Of a stretch of 64,000 nt of DNA, positions 34,877 through 44,553 are shown piece by piece. A model generated the notes under the pieces. The model worked only from the letters and a program-made list of their open reading frames with translations. It was not told the origin of the DNA and made no database searches. The DNA is from CAZWSC01 sp964636385 (GTDB lineage: Bacteria; Eisenbacteria; RBG-16-71-46; CAIMUX01), in contig CAZWSC010000096.1 in the NCBI GenBank assembly GCA_964636385.1, positions 124,001 to 188,000 of the forward strand, written 5' to 3'. Each line of letters opens with the position of its first letter. Position 1 is the first letter of the stretch. The translations under genes were made by a program, and so were the position numbers.

Positions 34877-37009
34877 ATGAATGCTGCCGGTAATGGCGTA
34901 TGGAAAAGGTCGGTTCGGCTGGGAGATCACGAGATTTCGGTCGAGACCGGCCGTATGGCAAGGCAGGCGAACGGGGCGGTCCTGATCCGGCAGGGAGACA
35001 CGACGATCCTGGTTACCGCGGTCTCAGCCGGGAAGCCGAGACCGGGGGCCGACTTCTTCCCCCTCACCGTGGAGTACCGCGAGCGCTTCTCCGCAGCGGG
35101 AAGGTTTCCGGGGGGATACCGAAAGCGCGAGGGCAGGATCACGGATCACGAGATCCTATCCAGCCGGCTCATAGACAGGACCGTCCGTCCCCTCTTCCCG
35201 GATGGATATCGCAACGAGGTACAGGTGCAGGCGACAGTACTCTCGTACGAGCCGGGGACTGATCCCGGAACCCTGGCGATCACCGGTGCGGCGGCTGCCC
35301 TGCATGTCTCGGACATCCCGTTCGAGGGGCCGGTTGCCGGCCTTCGTCTGGTCATGGATGCACAGGGAGAGTGGACGTCCATGAGACCGGCGGGCCAAGG
35401 CGCCCGCTGTGACCTTGCAGTTTCCCTGGGGGCGGCCGGCCTTGTGATGATGGAGGGGGAGGCTGATCAGATTTCGGAGAAGGATCTCGTTGATGCTGTC
35501 AGGCAGGCGGGCGAGGCGGTCCAGCCTCTCCTCGGCCTCCTGGAGGACCTTCGCCGGGATCGTGGCGTGGAGAAGGCCGCATTCGAGGCGGAGGCGGCCG
35601 ACTCCGCACTGACGGAGTGGGTGCGCGGGCACGCGGAGAGCGACCTGAGGGAGGCGCTACGCGTCCCGGGCAGGAAGGAGCGGGCTGCCGCGCTGGAGGC
35701 GGTCGCCGGACGCATTCGCGAACTGGCCGAAGGCACGGACACGGAGGGTGAGCCCGCCCCCGTCTCTGCCGAGCGGGCGGTGCGCGCCCTGCACGCTCTG
35801 GAATCGGAGATCCTGCGCCGCATCATCCTGGAGGAGGAGCACAGGGCGGACGGACGGAACCCGAGGCAGGTCCGTCCCATCACCCCGGAGGTGGGCGTGA
35901 TCCCGCGCGTGCACGGGTCGTCGCTCTTCACACGGGGAGAGACGCAGGCCCTCGCTGTCCTGACCCTTGGCACGGGCCGTGATGAGCAGGAGGTAGAGTC
36001 CCTGGACGGTGTCGGGCGGGACAGGTTCATGCTCTTCTACAGCTTCCCGCCCTACTCGGTCGGTGAGACACGTCCTCTGCGCGGGCCGGGCCGCCGCGAG
36101 ATAGGGCACGGAAACCTGGCCCGTCGCGCGCTTGAGGCAGTATTGCCGTCGCCTGAGGAGTTCCCGTATACCATGAAGCTCGAGTCGGAGATAACCGAGT
36201 CGAACGGCTCCTCCTCGATGGCGACCGTATGCGCCTGCTGCCTTGCGTTGATGGACGGAGGCGTGCCGGTGGATAAGTCTGTCGCGGGAATAGCCATGGG
36301 CCTTGTCTGTGACGGGTCACGGACCGTGATCCTGTCCGACATCCTGGGCGTGGAGGATCACCTCGGTGACATGGACTTCAAGGTGGCCGGTACGGATGCG
36401 GGAATCTGCGCGGTTCAGCTGGACAACAAGATCGGTTCGCTGCCACTTGAGGTATTGGAGGCTGCACTTGCGCAGGCCAGGGAGGGCCGGCTGAGCATAC
36501 TGCGGGAGATGGGCAGGGCCCTGTCTGCGCCGAGAAGCGACCTTTCCAGGCTCGCCCCCCGCGTGGCGATCATGAAGATCGCGCCCCACCGGATACGGGA
36601 TCTGATCGGTCCCGGAGGCCGGCACATCCAGGATCTTCAGGCCGACACCGGAACGAGGGTGGACGTGCAGGATGACGGCACGGTCCGGATCTACGCCGCC
36701 GATGCGGGCGCGCTGCCTCATGCGCGACGGCGGGTGTTCGATCTGACCGGAGAGCCCGAGGTGGGGAAGTACTACCGCGGGATCGTTACCGGCGTGAAGG
36801 AGTTCGGCTGTTTCGTTCGCCTCTTCCAGGGGATAGAGGGTTTGGTTCACGCAAGCGAACTGGCGCCGGGTCCCATCCGGGATACCGCGCAAGTTGCGGC
36901 TGAGGGAGACGAGATGGTGGTGAAGGTCCTGGGGGTGGAGAACGGGCGCATCGCCCTCTCCCGCAGACAGGCCATGGATGTCGGAGCGTCGGAGACAGAG
37001 AACCCGTGA
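34877..37009 (+). CDS. pnp: Polynucleotide phosphorylase
   Basis: A 710-residue PNPase. Two RNase PH-type domains (about residues 10-230 and 320-540) flank a helical linker. They are followed by a KH domain (IRDLIGPGGRHIQDLQ) and an S1 domain (GIVTGVKEFGCFVRLFQGIE). Catalytic-core signatures include FPPYSVGE and the DMDFKVAGTDAG metal-binding segment. The enzyme degrades RNA 3' to 5' with phosphate and helps control mRNA turnover. The ATG at 34877 sits 7 bases after GGGGAG; ATG at 34871 is too close to it. The next gene begins with a GTG that overlaps the stop codon (GTGA), so the two are translationally coupled. Confidence 0.95.
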   Translation: MNAAGNGVWKRSVRLGDHEISVETGRMARQANGAVLIRQGDTTILVTAVSAGKPRPGADFFPLTVEYRERFSAAGRFPGGYRKREGRITDHEILSSRLIDRTVRPLFPDGYRNEVQVQATVLSYEPGTDPGTLAITGAAAALHVSDIPFEGPVAGLRLVMDAQGEWTSMRPAGQGARCDLAVSLGAAGLVMMEGEADQISEKDLVDAVRQAGEAVQPLLGLLEDLRRDRGVEKAAFEAEAADSALTEWVRGHAESDLREALRVPGRKERAAALEAVAGRIRELAEGTDTEGEPAPVSAERAVRALHALESEILRRIILEEEHRADGRNPRQVRPITPEVGVIPRVHGSSLFTRGETQALAVLTLGTGRDEQEVESLDGVGRDRFMLFYSFPPYSVGETRPLRGPGRREIGHGNLARRALEAVLPSPEEFPYTMKLESEITESNGSSSMATVCACCLALMDGGVPVDKSVAGIAMGLVCDGSRTVILSDILGVEDHLGDMDFKVAGTDAGICAVQLDNKIGSLPLEVLEAALAQAREGRLSILREMGRALSAPRSDLSRLAPRVAIMKIAPHRIRDLIGPGGRHIQDLQADTGTRVDVQDDGTVRIYAADAGALPHARRRVFDLTGEPEVGKYYRGIVTGVKEFGCFVRLFQGIEGLVHASELAPGPIRDTAQVAAEGDEMVVKVLGVENGRIALSRRQAMDVGASETENP

Positions 37010-38364
37010 GCAGGAAGCGCGGGCAGACCCTTCCGGCCTCTGATCTGGCCTCAGGCATACTCCTGTGGGCCTACCTGCTGCTGCTGGCGTTCGTGTGGCA
37101 CGGGGCCCGGTATACACCCGATGGAGCGGTCCTGATACGCCTGGCTGCCGCGATCCTCTGCGATCTCGTCTGGATCCCCCTCGGGCTCGTGTTGTGGTCC
37201 TGTTTCCTGCACTGGTTGTTCGGGCTGATTCTGCGTCCGTCCGGAAGACTGGAACGGTTCTCGGCCGCATTGGCCGCCTTGCTCGGAGCGGTGGCGATTG
37301 TCCTCGGCTTCATGGACACAGCCTTTGCACTCCTGGCGATTCCGCTGCCGGTGTTTCTTGTCCGGTACTTTCTGAGGAGCATCCGCAAGGGACGACTGCG
37401 TACACTTGCACAGAGGATGTTGACGGTTCACTCTCCTCTTCTCCTCATAATGCTTCTGACCGGCCTGCACTACGGACGCCAGCTCATCCCCTTGAGGGTC
37501 TCTCCGTATGCTGCCTCCTCCGTGAGGGTCATGACGTACAACATCCAATCCTGCGGTGACACGGGGATGCGAAAGCAGGCAGCCGCCGGGATCCGGCGGG
37601 AGGCCCCGGACATCCTGCTCCTGCAGGAGCTGAGAGCCGGCGAGTGCGACTTCTTCTTCCGCCGGGAGCTGGGGGATCTGTATCCATACATGCTCACCAC
37701 AGCCGACAGGGTCCGGTGGGGAGGCGATATCGTGGCGATAATGTCCCGGTACCCGCTGACTCTGTTCAGCCCTGAAGGGGTGGCACCCGGGGGAAAGGGG
37801 ATCAGCGGGAGTCTCTTTGCGGTTCTCGAGGTCGGGGAGCGGCGAATCTGCGTTGCCTGCGTTCACCTTCAGTCAGGAGGCCGGAGGCTCGAGGACGCTG
37901 CCCGCCGTCGCCTGTCCCCCACGGAGACCCTGGAGAGGATCGGCCCGTTGGAGAGGTCCGTAGAGGCCACCCGCCGCAGGCATGCCGCCTGGCTGACCGA
38001 TGCCACCGTTTCCGCCGGTCTGCCGGTGATAATGGCCGGCGACTTCAACGACACTCCGAACGGCCAGGTCTACAGGATGCTGGATGCACGGATGGACAAT
38101 GCCTTCGCCGTGCGCGGACGCGGGCTGGGTGCGACATTCGGGGAGTCGTGGATCATGGGCAAGAGACGGCTGCGTGAGATTCCCCTGGTCGGATTGCTTG
38201 CCAGGGACATTCTGAGAATCGACCATCTGTTCGTGAGTCGGGATCTCCCAGTGCTCTCGGCACGAGTTGTGCGGGATGCCCGGGGTTCGGACCACAAGCC
38301 GGTCCTGGCGGACATCGGTCTGGACCTGCCGGCCGCTATCGGGGACGGTTCCAGAGGCAGATGA
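37006..38364 (+). CDS. Membrane-anchored EEP-family phosphodiesterase
   Basis: A 452-residue protein. The first 165 or so residues form about four membrane spans. An EEP-fold domain follows, with MTYNIQSCGD (Asn), LLLQELR (Glu), HLQSGG, AGDFNDTP (Asp and Asn), RIDHLFVSRDL and GSDHKPVLA. The catalytic domain probably lies outside the cytoplasm, like several membrane-tethered sphingomyelinase-like enzymes, so phospholipids or extracellular nucleic acid are possible substrates. The GTG at 37006 overlaps the PNPase stop codon. The 3' end overlaps the convergent DUF2058 gene by 29 bases. Confidence 0.8.
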   Translation: MSRKRGQTLPASDLASGILLWAYLLLLAFVWHGARYTPDGAVLIRLAAAILCDLVWIPLGLVLWSCFLHWLFGLILRPSGRLERFSAALAALLGAVAIVLGFMDTAFALLAIPLPVFLVRYFLRSIRKGRLRTLAQRMLTVHSPLLLIMLLTGLHYGRQLIPLRVSPYAASSVRVMTYNIQSCGDTGMRKQAAAGIRREAPDILLLQELRAGECDFFFRRELGDLYPYMLTTADRVRWGGDIVAIMSRYPLTLFSPEGVAPGGKGISGSLFAVLEVGERRICVACVHLQSGGRRLEDAARRRLSPTETLERIGPLERSVEATRRRHAAWLTDATVSAGLPVIMAGDFNDTPNGQVYRMLDARMDNAFAVRGRGLGATFGESWIMGKRRLREIPLVGLLARDILRIDHLFVSRDLPVLSARVVRDARGSDHKPVLADIGLDLPAAIGDGSRGR

Positions 38365-38833
38365 TCTCCGGGAACTCTCTGGCGAGGGATGCAGCACAGT
38401 TCGAATCGACCAGGCAGAACTCGCCGCGGACCAGGCCACCGGTGCGGACTACGGCGGCGTTACCTGAGTTGAGCCGACGCACGGCCTGGTCGTTCAGGTC
38501 CAGATATGTTATGCGGTCGCCATCCACCGTGAAGAAGTAGCGCCGGTTGCCGCCGCACGCGTCGCGGATCCAGCCCGTCCTGATCATCCGCTCCTTCAGC
38601 AGTTCCTTCTCCCGGATGGCTGCCTCTGTCCTTCTTGCGTGCTCGCGCTCCTGATCGAGCCTGCGCCTCTGTTCCTGTTCCTCCCGGAAGGTCCGGTCCT
38701 GTGCTTCCTTCTCGGCTGCGATTCCGTCATGACCGACTTCCTTGCGATGGATGCGCTCCTGGTGCGCCGCCTGCCGGGCCTTCTTCTTCGAGACCAGGCC
38801 TGCCTTGAGGAGCTGTTCACGAATGTCGCCCAT
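38336..38833 (-). CDS. DUF2058-family protein
   Basis: A 165-residue cytoplasmic protein. It begins MGDIREQLLKAGLVSKKKA, the typical DUF2058 (YaiL-like) start, followed by a long charged helix rich in Arg, Glu and Gln and a small beta-rich C-terminal domain (RRYFFTVDGDRITYLDLND). The family is widespread in Proteobacteria and has been called nucleoprotein/polynucleotide-associated enzyme without a firm function. ATG at 38833 follows GGAGGTTCA. It overlaps the preceding convergent gene by 29 bases. Confidence 0.85.
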   Translation of the reverse strand: MGDIREQLLKAGLVSKKKARQAAHQERIHRKEVGHDGIAAEKEAQDRTFREEQEQRRRLDQEREHARRTEAAIREKELLKERMIRTGWIRDACGGNRRYFFTVDGDRITYLDLNDQAVRRLNSGNAAVVRTGGLVRGEFCLVDSNCAASLAREFPEIICLWNRPR

Positions 38834-38998
38834 TGAACCTCCGGCACCTCCGGGTGCTTCGTCCGATCCGGTTGTGGGAGGATAGCATAACCCGCGGTGC
38901 CCGGTCCTGCCGACGTCTGGTGGGACTCCCCCGCGCCCGGGTTTCCCGCAGTGGAATCGCAAGTGAAAACGCTTCATTGGCAACGTGTTGCAGCTCCA

Positions 38999-39027
38999 TG
39001 GACGGGTGGGCCCGAATCGGCTATACT
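38999..39027 (+). promoter_or_regulatory. Predicted promoter of the C10 protease
   Basis: TGGACG (4/6) and TATACT (5/6) are 17 bases apart, about 70 bases before the protease start. It points into a short leader that holds the Shine-Dalgarno site GAGGAGGAAC. Confidence 0.5.
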
Positions 39028-39095
39028 TGAAGATGTCTGGTCAACCAACTGCCCAGCCGAGCCTGCCCGGCCAGGCTTCGAGGAGGAACGACACC

Positions 39096-41642
39096 ATGCG
39101 CTACCCATTTCTGACGATTATTGCCCTGTCCATAACCGCCCTCTTGTCTCCCGGACAGACGGCTGCCGAGCTGGTCAGCCGTCAGGATATGGACCAGGTC
39201 AGCCAGACCTGGTTGGCCCTCATGTCTGAGGAGCCTGATGGCTGGGGAGGGAGCCGGGATCCCCGGGTTGCGGCCGTGAGTGAGCTGGAGGATGAGTTCG
39301 GCCTCCTGGCCCGCGTCTTCCACGCTGATCCTGAAGGGTTCATCATCGTCCCGGTCATCAGGGAACTCCCCCCGGTGCAGGCTTACTCGACAACAGGGAG
39401 CCTGGATGTCACAGAGACAGATGGGTTTGTCCAACTGCTTCGCGAGGTATTGCGGTCCCGGCTGGACCGGTTCGTAGAACTTCACGGTTCCCTGGATGCC
39501 CGTGGGCCTGAGCCTGCCGGGCCGCAACGCCCTCGCGGTGACTCCGGGAGCAGGTTCATGGAAGGCGAGCCCAACCACCGCGCGACATGGGGCCTGCTCC
39601 TTCAGGGAGCGGAGCAGGTTCGCGCCTGCCACAAGGACGTCCAGAATCGAAGCACCATAATGATAGGACCGCTGATGACCACTTCCTGGCACCAGAATGC
39701 GCCTTACAACAATCTCGCCCCGATGGGGGATGGAGGCCGGTGTCTGGTGGGATGTGTGGCCACCGCGGCCGCCCAGGTCATGAGATACTACAACTGGCCG
39801 CCCGCCGGAACAGGAAGCAGGCAGTACTGGTGGAACGGTGACCAGTCGTGCGGCGGCAATACGCCGGGCCAGTACCTGTTCGCGGACTTCTCCGACCCCT
39901 ACGACTGGGACAACATGCCAAACCACTGCAATCCGGCCTGTGGCCCGGAGCAGCAGGATGCTCTGGCAGAGCTCAACTATGAGGTCGGAGTCGCCTTCAG
40001 CATGAACTACGGCTTCTGCGGATCGGGAACCTATACCTCCTATGCCCTGACGGTCATGCCCCAGTACTTCGACTACAGCAGCCAGATGAATGCCCAGTAC
40101 CGCAGCCAGCACAGTGTTGACTCGTGGTTCAACGTCGTGCGGAGCGAGGTCAATAACAGCAGGCCGATGCTGTACAGTTTCCGCTACGATGCATCATCCG
40201 GGCATGCAGTGGTGTGTGACGGCTGGGCGGAAGTCTACGGCGAAAGGATGTATCACATTAATTACGGGTGGGGCGGAAACCACACCACCTGGTACACCAT
40301 CGACAACATCTATCACTCCCAGGATCCGATGCAGGAGGTGCTGTACCGCCGGGTAATGCCCGCCACTCCCTGGACGGTAACCGTTGCCCCCGACGGCTCG
40401 GGTGATTACCTGACCATCCAGGATGCGGTTGATGCCGTGTTCGGCGGATGTGTCGTCGAGCTTGCCGACGGGGTCTACAGCGGCGAGGGCAACCGCGACA
40501 TCCGGTTGGACGCCAAGGAGATCACGATACGGTCCCAGGGCGGCGATCCTGCCCTGTGCATAATCGACTGCGAGGGCGATGCAGAGAATCCCCGCAGCGG
40601 GTTCATCTTCGACTTCGGGGATCCTCCGACCACTGTGATCGAGGGGATCACCATAACCAACGGGTATGGGACAAGCGGAGGCGCGGTGAGGATCGAGAAC
40701 GGCAGTTCTCCAACCTTCGTCAACTGCGTTTTCCTGAACAACACAGCCACATCTGACGGCGGTGGTGTATTCGCATTGGACGGCTCCAATCCGCAGTTCA
40801 TCAACTGCCGTTTCGAGGGGAATGCGGCCGGATCCGTGGGAGGCGGGCTTCGATTGCGCTTCGCCGGCGGCCTTGTTCAGTCCTGCGTGTTCCTCAACAA
40901 CCATGCGCAGGGTCACGGTGGGGCGATGCACCTGAGGGCGTCCTCTCCGGACATCGATGGTTGCACCCTCTACGGCAACAGCACGGGCGGCAATGGCGCC
41001 GGGATCACCATGGGCCAGTCCTCCTCGCCCGCGATACAGAACACGATCATCGCGTTTAGCACCCAGGGAACTGCGATGCACATCGTTGACGAAGGCAGCA
41101 GCCAGCCCGCGCTGACCTGCTGCTGCATTCACGAGAACGAAGGCGGCCCGGGTTCGGCAGCGCAGTTCATCGGGATGAGCGGCAACTTCGCGGATGATCC
41201 TCTCTTCTGCGATGCGGAGAACGGTGACTTGAGCCTGTGCGCCGACTCTCCCTGCCTGCCCGGAGGCGCATGTGCGGATCTCATCGGCGCACTCGGCGAG
41301 GGATGCGGATCCTGTGGCGAGGGGGCATCTGTCGGGGAGATCGCTGCGAGGGCGGCAACCCTCTACCTGGCACCCTGCATGCCGAATCCGTTCAGTTCCA
41401 GTGCCTCAATAACCTTTGCCGTTCCCGAGAGTGCTGCGGGCAATCACGTTTCCCTGAGCGTCTACTCGGCTTCAGGCCGCCTGGTGCGAACCCTTGTCCA
41501 GAGAGAACTGGGCGCAGGCGTGCATCATGCGGAGTGGGAGGGAAGGGACGGCGATGGCCGCTCCGTTGCCAGTGGAGTTTACTATCTCAGGCTCGCCGCC
41601 GGCGGCGGAGAGATGACGCGAAGCGTCCTTCTGCTGAGATAG
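39096..41642 (+). CDS. C10 (streptopain-like) protease with beta-helix and FlgD-like tail
   Basis: An 848-residue secreted protein with three parts. A signal peptide (residues 1-25) and propeptide lead to a C10 cysteine protease domain with Cys220 in GCVATAAAQVMRYY and His370 in SSGHAVVCDGW. From about residue 427 a right-handed parallel beta-helix begins with WTVTVAPDGSGDYLTIQDAV and continues with repeated NN-HVDG/GGG-type turns to about 730. A FlgD-like module (about 760-848) closes the chain with WEGRDGDGRSVASGVYYLRL. Family C10 proteases are often secreted virulence or nutrient enzymes; the beta-helix resembles polysaccharide-binding or lyase folds. The pairing is unusual. ATG at 39096 follows GAGGAGGAAC. 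Confidence 0.87.
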   Translation: MRYPFLTIIALSITALLSPGQTAAELVSRQDMDQVSQTWLALMSEEPDGWGGSRDPRVAAVSELEDEFGLLARVFHADPEGFIIVPVIRELPPVQAYSTTGSLDVTETDGFVQLLREVLRSRLDRFVELHGSLDARGPEPAGPQRPRGDSGSRFMEGEPNHRATWGLLLQGAEQVRACHKDVQNRSTIMIGPLMTTSWHQNAPYNNLAPMGDGGRCLVGCVATAAAQVMRYYNWPPAGTGSRQYWWNGDQSCGGNTPGQYLFADFSDPYDWDNMPNHCNPACGPEQQDALAELNYEVGVAFSMNYGFCGSGTYTSYALTVMPQYFDYSSQMNAQYRSQHSVDSWFNVVRSEVNNSRPMLYSFRYDASSGHAVVCDGWAEVYGERMYHINYGWGGNHTTWYTIDNIYHSQDPMQEVLYRRVMPATPWTVTVAPDGSGDYLTIQDAVDAVFGGCVVELADGVYSGEGNRDIRLDAKEITIRSQGGDPALCIIDCEGDAENPRSGFIFDFGDPPTTVIEGITITNGYGTSGGAVRIENGSSPTFVNCVFLNNTATSDGGGVFALDGSNPQFINCRFEGNAAGSVGGGLRLRFAGGLVQSCVFLNNHAQGHGGAMHLRASSPDIDGCTLYGNSTGGNGAGITMGQSSSPAIQNTIIAFSTQGTAMHIVDEGSSQPALTCCCIHENEGGPGSAAQFIGMSGNFADDPLFCDAENGDLSLCADSPCLPGGACADLIGALGEGCGSCGEGASVGEIAARAATLYLAPCMPNPFSSSASITFAVPESAAGNHVSLSVYSASGRLVRTLVQRELGAGVHHAEWEGRDGDGRSVASGVYYLRLAAGGGEMTRSVLLLR

Positions 41643-41715
41643 CCGCAGGGGTATGGAGCGGAATCCCCGGCGGTGCGGGTGCTCCGGTCCAGCTCCCGGG
41701 TGACCCGCAACCTGG

Positions 41716-41737
41716 TGCCGTCCCCCCGGGGACGGCA
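41716..41737 (-). terminator. Hairpin between convergent C10 protease and methyltransferase genes
   Basis: A perfect 10-bp stem (TGCCGTCCCC / GGGGACGGCA) begins just after the methyltransferase stop on the minus strand. It has no T tract. It may act as a terminator or 3'-end protector for either gene. Confidence 0.45.
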
Positions 41738-42535
41738 TCAGCCTCCCGCGGTGATGTAGGCGATCCACCCCGGTGTCGTTTCGGCACGTTCCACCCGCCT
41801 GAAGACGCCGTTTCCTTCTCCGGTGCTGCGATCCGTGCCCTCCCAGTAGACCCTGCTCCACTTGAAGCCGGCTTCAGCCAGGATCTCCCTGACCTCCGGG
41901 ATCGTCCAGAGGCGCCAGTCATAGGTGAAGGCGCGCCTTCGCATGGTTCCGTTGCGGAATCGGAAGTGTATGTGGAAGAGGGTCTCATGCGTGACCGGGT
42001 CGAAGCGTACCTGGTCCCATATGTACGTGTAGTTACGCTTGGGCTTCTCCTCCGTTTCCAGCGACTGCGCGTCCGATCCTCCGAATATGTCCAGCACCAG
42101 TATGCCGTCGTGTGTAAGCGAACGCCTGGCTGCCCTGAAGTAGCCGCGAAGCTCTTCACGGGTCTTGAAGGCGGAGTATGAGAAGTTCAGGGCTGCGACC
42201 ACATCCACCCTTGGGCTGCGCACGTGCCGGACATCGTTGAGTATGAGACGCACACGATTCGCGTCCGGGCCCAGGGGTTCGATATGCCGCGTTCTGCCCC
42301 ATTCCAGCGTAGACCGGTCCAGATCGACTCCCACGGCGAAATTGCTCCTGCGCCTCCTTACCCACTCGGCGCAGATTGCCGCAGTTCCACAGAAGTCCTC
42401 CTTCATTACCCTTGGGTGGCGGCCGTTGACTTCTCTGTAGAACCGGTCGATGGCCTGAACATCGGCCTCGGGACACTGGACGGAGTTCTCATACAGTTCA
42501 TGGTTGCACATCTGCATGGGGTCTCTTCGCGCCAT
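41738..42535 (-). CDS. Class I SAM-dependent methyltransferase
   Basis: A 265-residue methyltransferase. After an N-terminal helix comes the SAM-binding region, with motif I present as DFCGTAAICAEWV rather than the classical GxGxG form, an acidic motif II FAVGVDLDRS, and NDVRHVRSPRVDVVAALNFSYS near motif IV/V. The C-terminal half has the substrate-side strands (VRFDPVTHETLFHIHF, TYDWRLWTIPEV). Substrate unknown; the family includes proteins acting on small molecules and on amino acids. ATG at 42535 has GGGAG about 11 bases upstream. It is the last gene of an EamA-YitT-methyltransferase group, 49 bases after yitT. Confidence 0.8.
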   Translation of the reverse strand: MARRDPMQMCNHELYENSVQCPEADVQAIDRFYREVNGRHPRVMKEDFCGTAAICAEWVRRRRSNFAVGVDLDRSTLEWGRTRHIEPLGPDANRVRLILNDVRHVRSPRVDVVAALNFSYSAFKTREELRGYFRAARRSLTHDGILVLDIFGGSDAQSLETEEKPKRNYTYIWDQVRFDPVTHETLFHIHFRFRNGTMRRRAFTYDWRLWTIPEVREILAEAGFKWSRVYWEGTDRSTGEGNGVFRRVERAETTPGWIAYITAGG

Positions 42536-42584
42536 CGTGTAAGTTTCTCCCTGATGCCTTCCCTGCTTCCTGCAATGGAAGGTG

Positions 42585-43544
42585 TCATGCCTGTCCGGGT
42601 TTCCGGTGAAGGTGTTGTTGGAATTGTCTGAAGTAATGTGAGGTGTGGGAGCTGCGGAAGCTGCCAACCACCTCGCTTGCCTCCAGGATGACCTGAAAGG
42701 CGTCAGGATCCTCCTGCTTCACGATCTCCTCCAGTTCCTTTATCTCGCCCCTTGTCACCACGCACAGGAGGCCGACGATCTCCCTTCCGGTAAACGCGCC
42801 TTCGCCCCGGAAGACCGTCATGCCACGATCCATTCTGACCAGAACGGCTTCGCGGATCCTGTCGGGCCGCCTGGTCAGTATGAGGAAAGCCTTCCTGTGC
42901 CTGGGTGCGAGAATGGCGTCGACCGTCTTGCCGCTCGCGAATATGGCGACGAGAGTGTACATGGCGATCTCCGGGCTTCCTATCAGCCCGGAGGCGACAA
43001 CGATGCATCCGTTGACCATCAGGAGCACCTCACCGACACCGATGCCGAAGCGTCGGTTGATGATTGTCCCCAGGATGTCGAGGCCGCCAAGGGATCCTCC
43101 GGACTTCAGCCCGAGCGATGTGCCGATTCCAGCGAACACCCCGCCGAATACTCCCGCCAGCAAAGGGTCGTCCGTCAGCACGGGCAGGGGAACGTAGTCG
43201 ACAAGGAGCCAGGTCCCCGCAACGGCCAGGGCCGAGTACAGGGCGAATCTCCTGCCGATCACCCGGAATCCGAGGATGAAGATCGGCACGTTGAGTGCGG
43301 CGATGGTCATCCCCACCGGGAACCGGAGGAGGTTGTAGAGAAGGAGCGATGTCCCCGCCACGCCGCCCGCCAGGAGCTGGTTCGGCTTGAAGAGGCAGCG
43401 TACGGCGGTGACGAAGAACGCGGTGCCGAGTGCAAGAAGGAGAAGCTGTCTGATCACGCTGAGAATGCGGCGAAGAATGGTCCTCTTCCCGGCATGGGGG
43501 AGAGGGCCGTCGGGATGCCTGAGCTCGTCCGGCAGATCCATCAT
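42585..43544 (-). CDS. YitT-family membrane protein
   Basis: A 319-residue protein with about six membrane spans (residues 25-200), then a soluble DUF2179 domain (about 225-310). The segment LFKPNQLLAGGVAGTSLLLY and SGGSLGGLDILGT are family signatures. Members are thought to be permease-like, but no substrate is firmly known. ATG at 43544 or 43541 follows GAGGAAACAGG. It lies 11 bases behind the EamA transporter and 49 bases before the methyltransferase. Confidence 0.88.
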   Translation of the reverse strand: MMDLPDELRHPDGPLPHAGKRTILRRILSVIRQLLLLALGTAFFVTAVRCLFKPNQLLAGGVAGTSLLLYNLLRFPVGMTIAALNVPIFILGFRVIGRRFALYSALAVAGTWLLVDYVPLPVLTDDPLLAGVFGGVFAGIGTSLGLKSGGSLGGLDILGTIINRRFGIGVGEVLLMVNGCIVVASGLIGSPEIAMYTLVAIFASGKTVDAILAPRHRKAFLILTRRPDRIREAVLVRMDRGMTVFRGEGAFTGREIVGLLCVVTRGEIKELEEIVKQEDPDAFQVILEASEVVGSFRSSHTSHYFRQFQQHLHRKPGQA

Positions 43545-43555
43545 CTCCTGTTTCC

Positions 43556-44470
43556 TCAGTGACGGGCGAATATGAGAGCGATGCCCGCCACGGCAAGGGC
43601 GGCACCCACAGCCGCCCGAAGGCTGATCCTTTCCCTGTGGACGAATGCCACCAGGGGAAGAATCAGCACCGGCATGGTCGAGGTCAAGGTGGCTGCTATC
43701 CCCGCCAGCGTGTATTTCACCGCGATCATCGACAGCCAGATTCCCAGCACCGGCCCCAGCAGGACACCGCACGCAGTTGCCGGAAGCACGCGCCGGTCCT
43801 CCATCAACCGCGCCAGCCCCAGGGGGCGGCGGGAAAGGATCCACACCACCCATATTCCGGCCGCTCCGGCAGCCATTCGAGTCGCCGTCGCGGGGAGAAC
43901 GGGGACTCCGGCGCCCATTGCTTCCTTCGACAGGATGAGCCCAACGGACTGTCCAAGAGCTCCGAGCAGACCGAAGAAGACACCTGCCACACGGGGCGTG
44001 CGGCCGGGAACCCTGCGAACTCCCGGCGGGAGGACTGCCGGCCGTTCCAGAACCACCCAGGTTACCCCTGCGACTGTCAGGGCCATACCCAGAAGGGCGA
44101 TCAGGCGGGGGCGCTCATCCAGGTAGATGACTCCGAGAAGGATTGTGATGGGAGGGACGAGGGAGAACAGCAGGGTGGCCAGCCTGGGCCCCAGGATGTG
44201 CAGTGCCTGGTAGTAGGCCCAATCACCAAGGGTTAGGCCGATCAAGCCTGAGATGCCGAGCAGCGAGAGGTCGCGCAGGGTGGTGTCGCTGATCCAGGTA
44301 GTGCCGCTTGTCACAACCGCCGCAGAGCATAGCAGCAGAGCCGCCAGGTTCAGGCGGATCAGGTTGAGACTGAACGAGCCGAGTCGGCGTACCGCGAATC
44401 CGAAGATCAGCGAGTTGACGGACCAGAACAGGGCTGCGGCCAGCGCAGATATCTCACCCAGGTAGGCCAT
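43556..44470 (-). CDS. EamA/DMT-family transporter
   Basis: A 304-residue inner-membrane protein with ten predicted spans in two EamA repeats. The start MAYLGEISALAAALFWS fits the family's first helix; YYQALHILGPRLATLLF-like residues and ISLRAAVGAALAVAGIALI are typical of the ends of the two repeats. DMT carriers export or import amino acids, nucleosides or drugs; the substrate is unknown. The start is uncertain because neither ATG at 44470 nor one at 44515 has a good ribosome-binding site. It is the first gene of the EamA-YitT-methyltransferase run. Confidence 0.82.
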   Translation of the reverse strand: MAYLGEISALAAALFWSVNSLIFGFAVRRLGSFSLNLIRLNLAALLLCSAAVVTSGTTWISDTTLRDLSLLGISGLIGLTLGDWAYYQALHILGPRLATLLFSLVPPITILLGVIYLDERPRLIALLGMALTVAGVTWVVLERPAVLPPGVRRVPGRTPRVAGVFFGLLGALGQSVGLILSKEAMGAGVPVLPATATRMAAGAAGIWVVWILSRRPLGLARLMEDRRVLPATACGVLLGPVLGIWLSMIAVKYTLAGIAATLTSTMPVLILPLVAFVHRERISLRAAVGAALAVAGIALIFARH

Positions 44471-44553
44471 GCCCAGTGGACTCAGAACTGCATCTTCTGC
44501 TTCTCCCGACACCATGCGTAGAAGCCCACAGCACAAATGGCCAGGGGCTTCGA

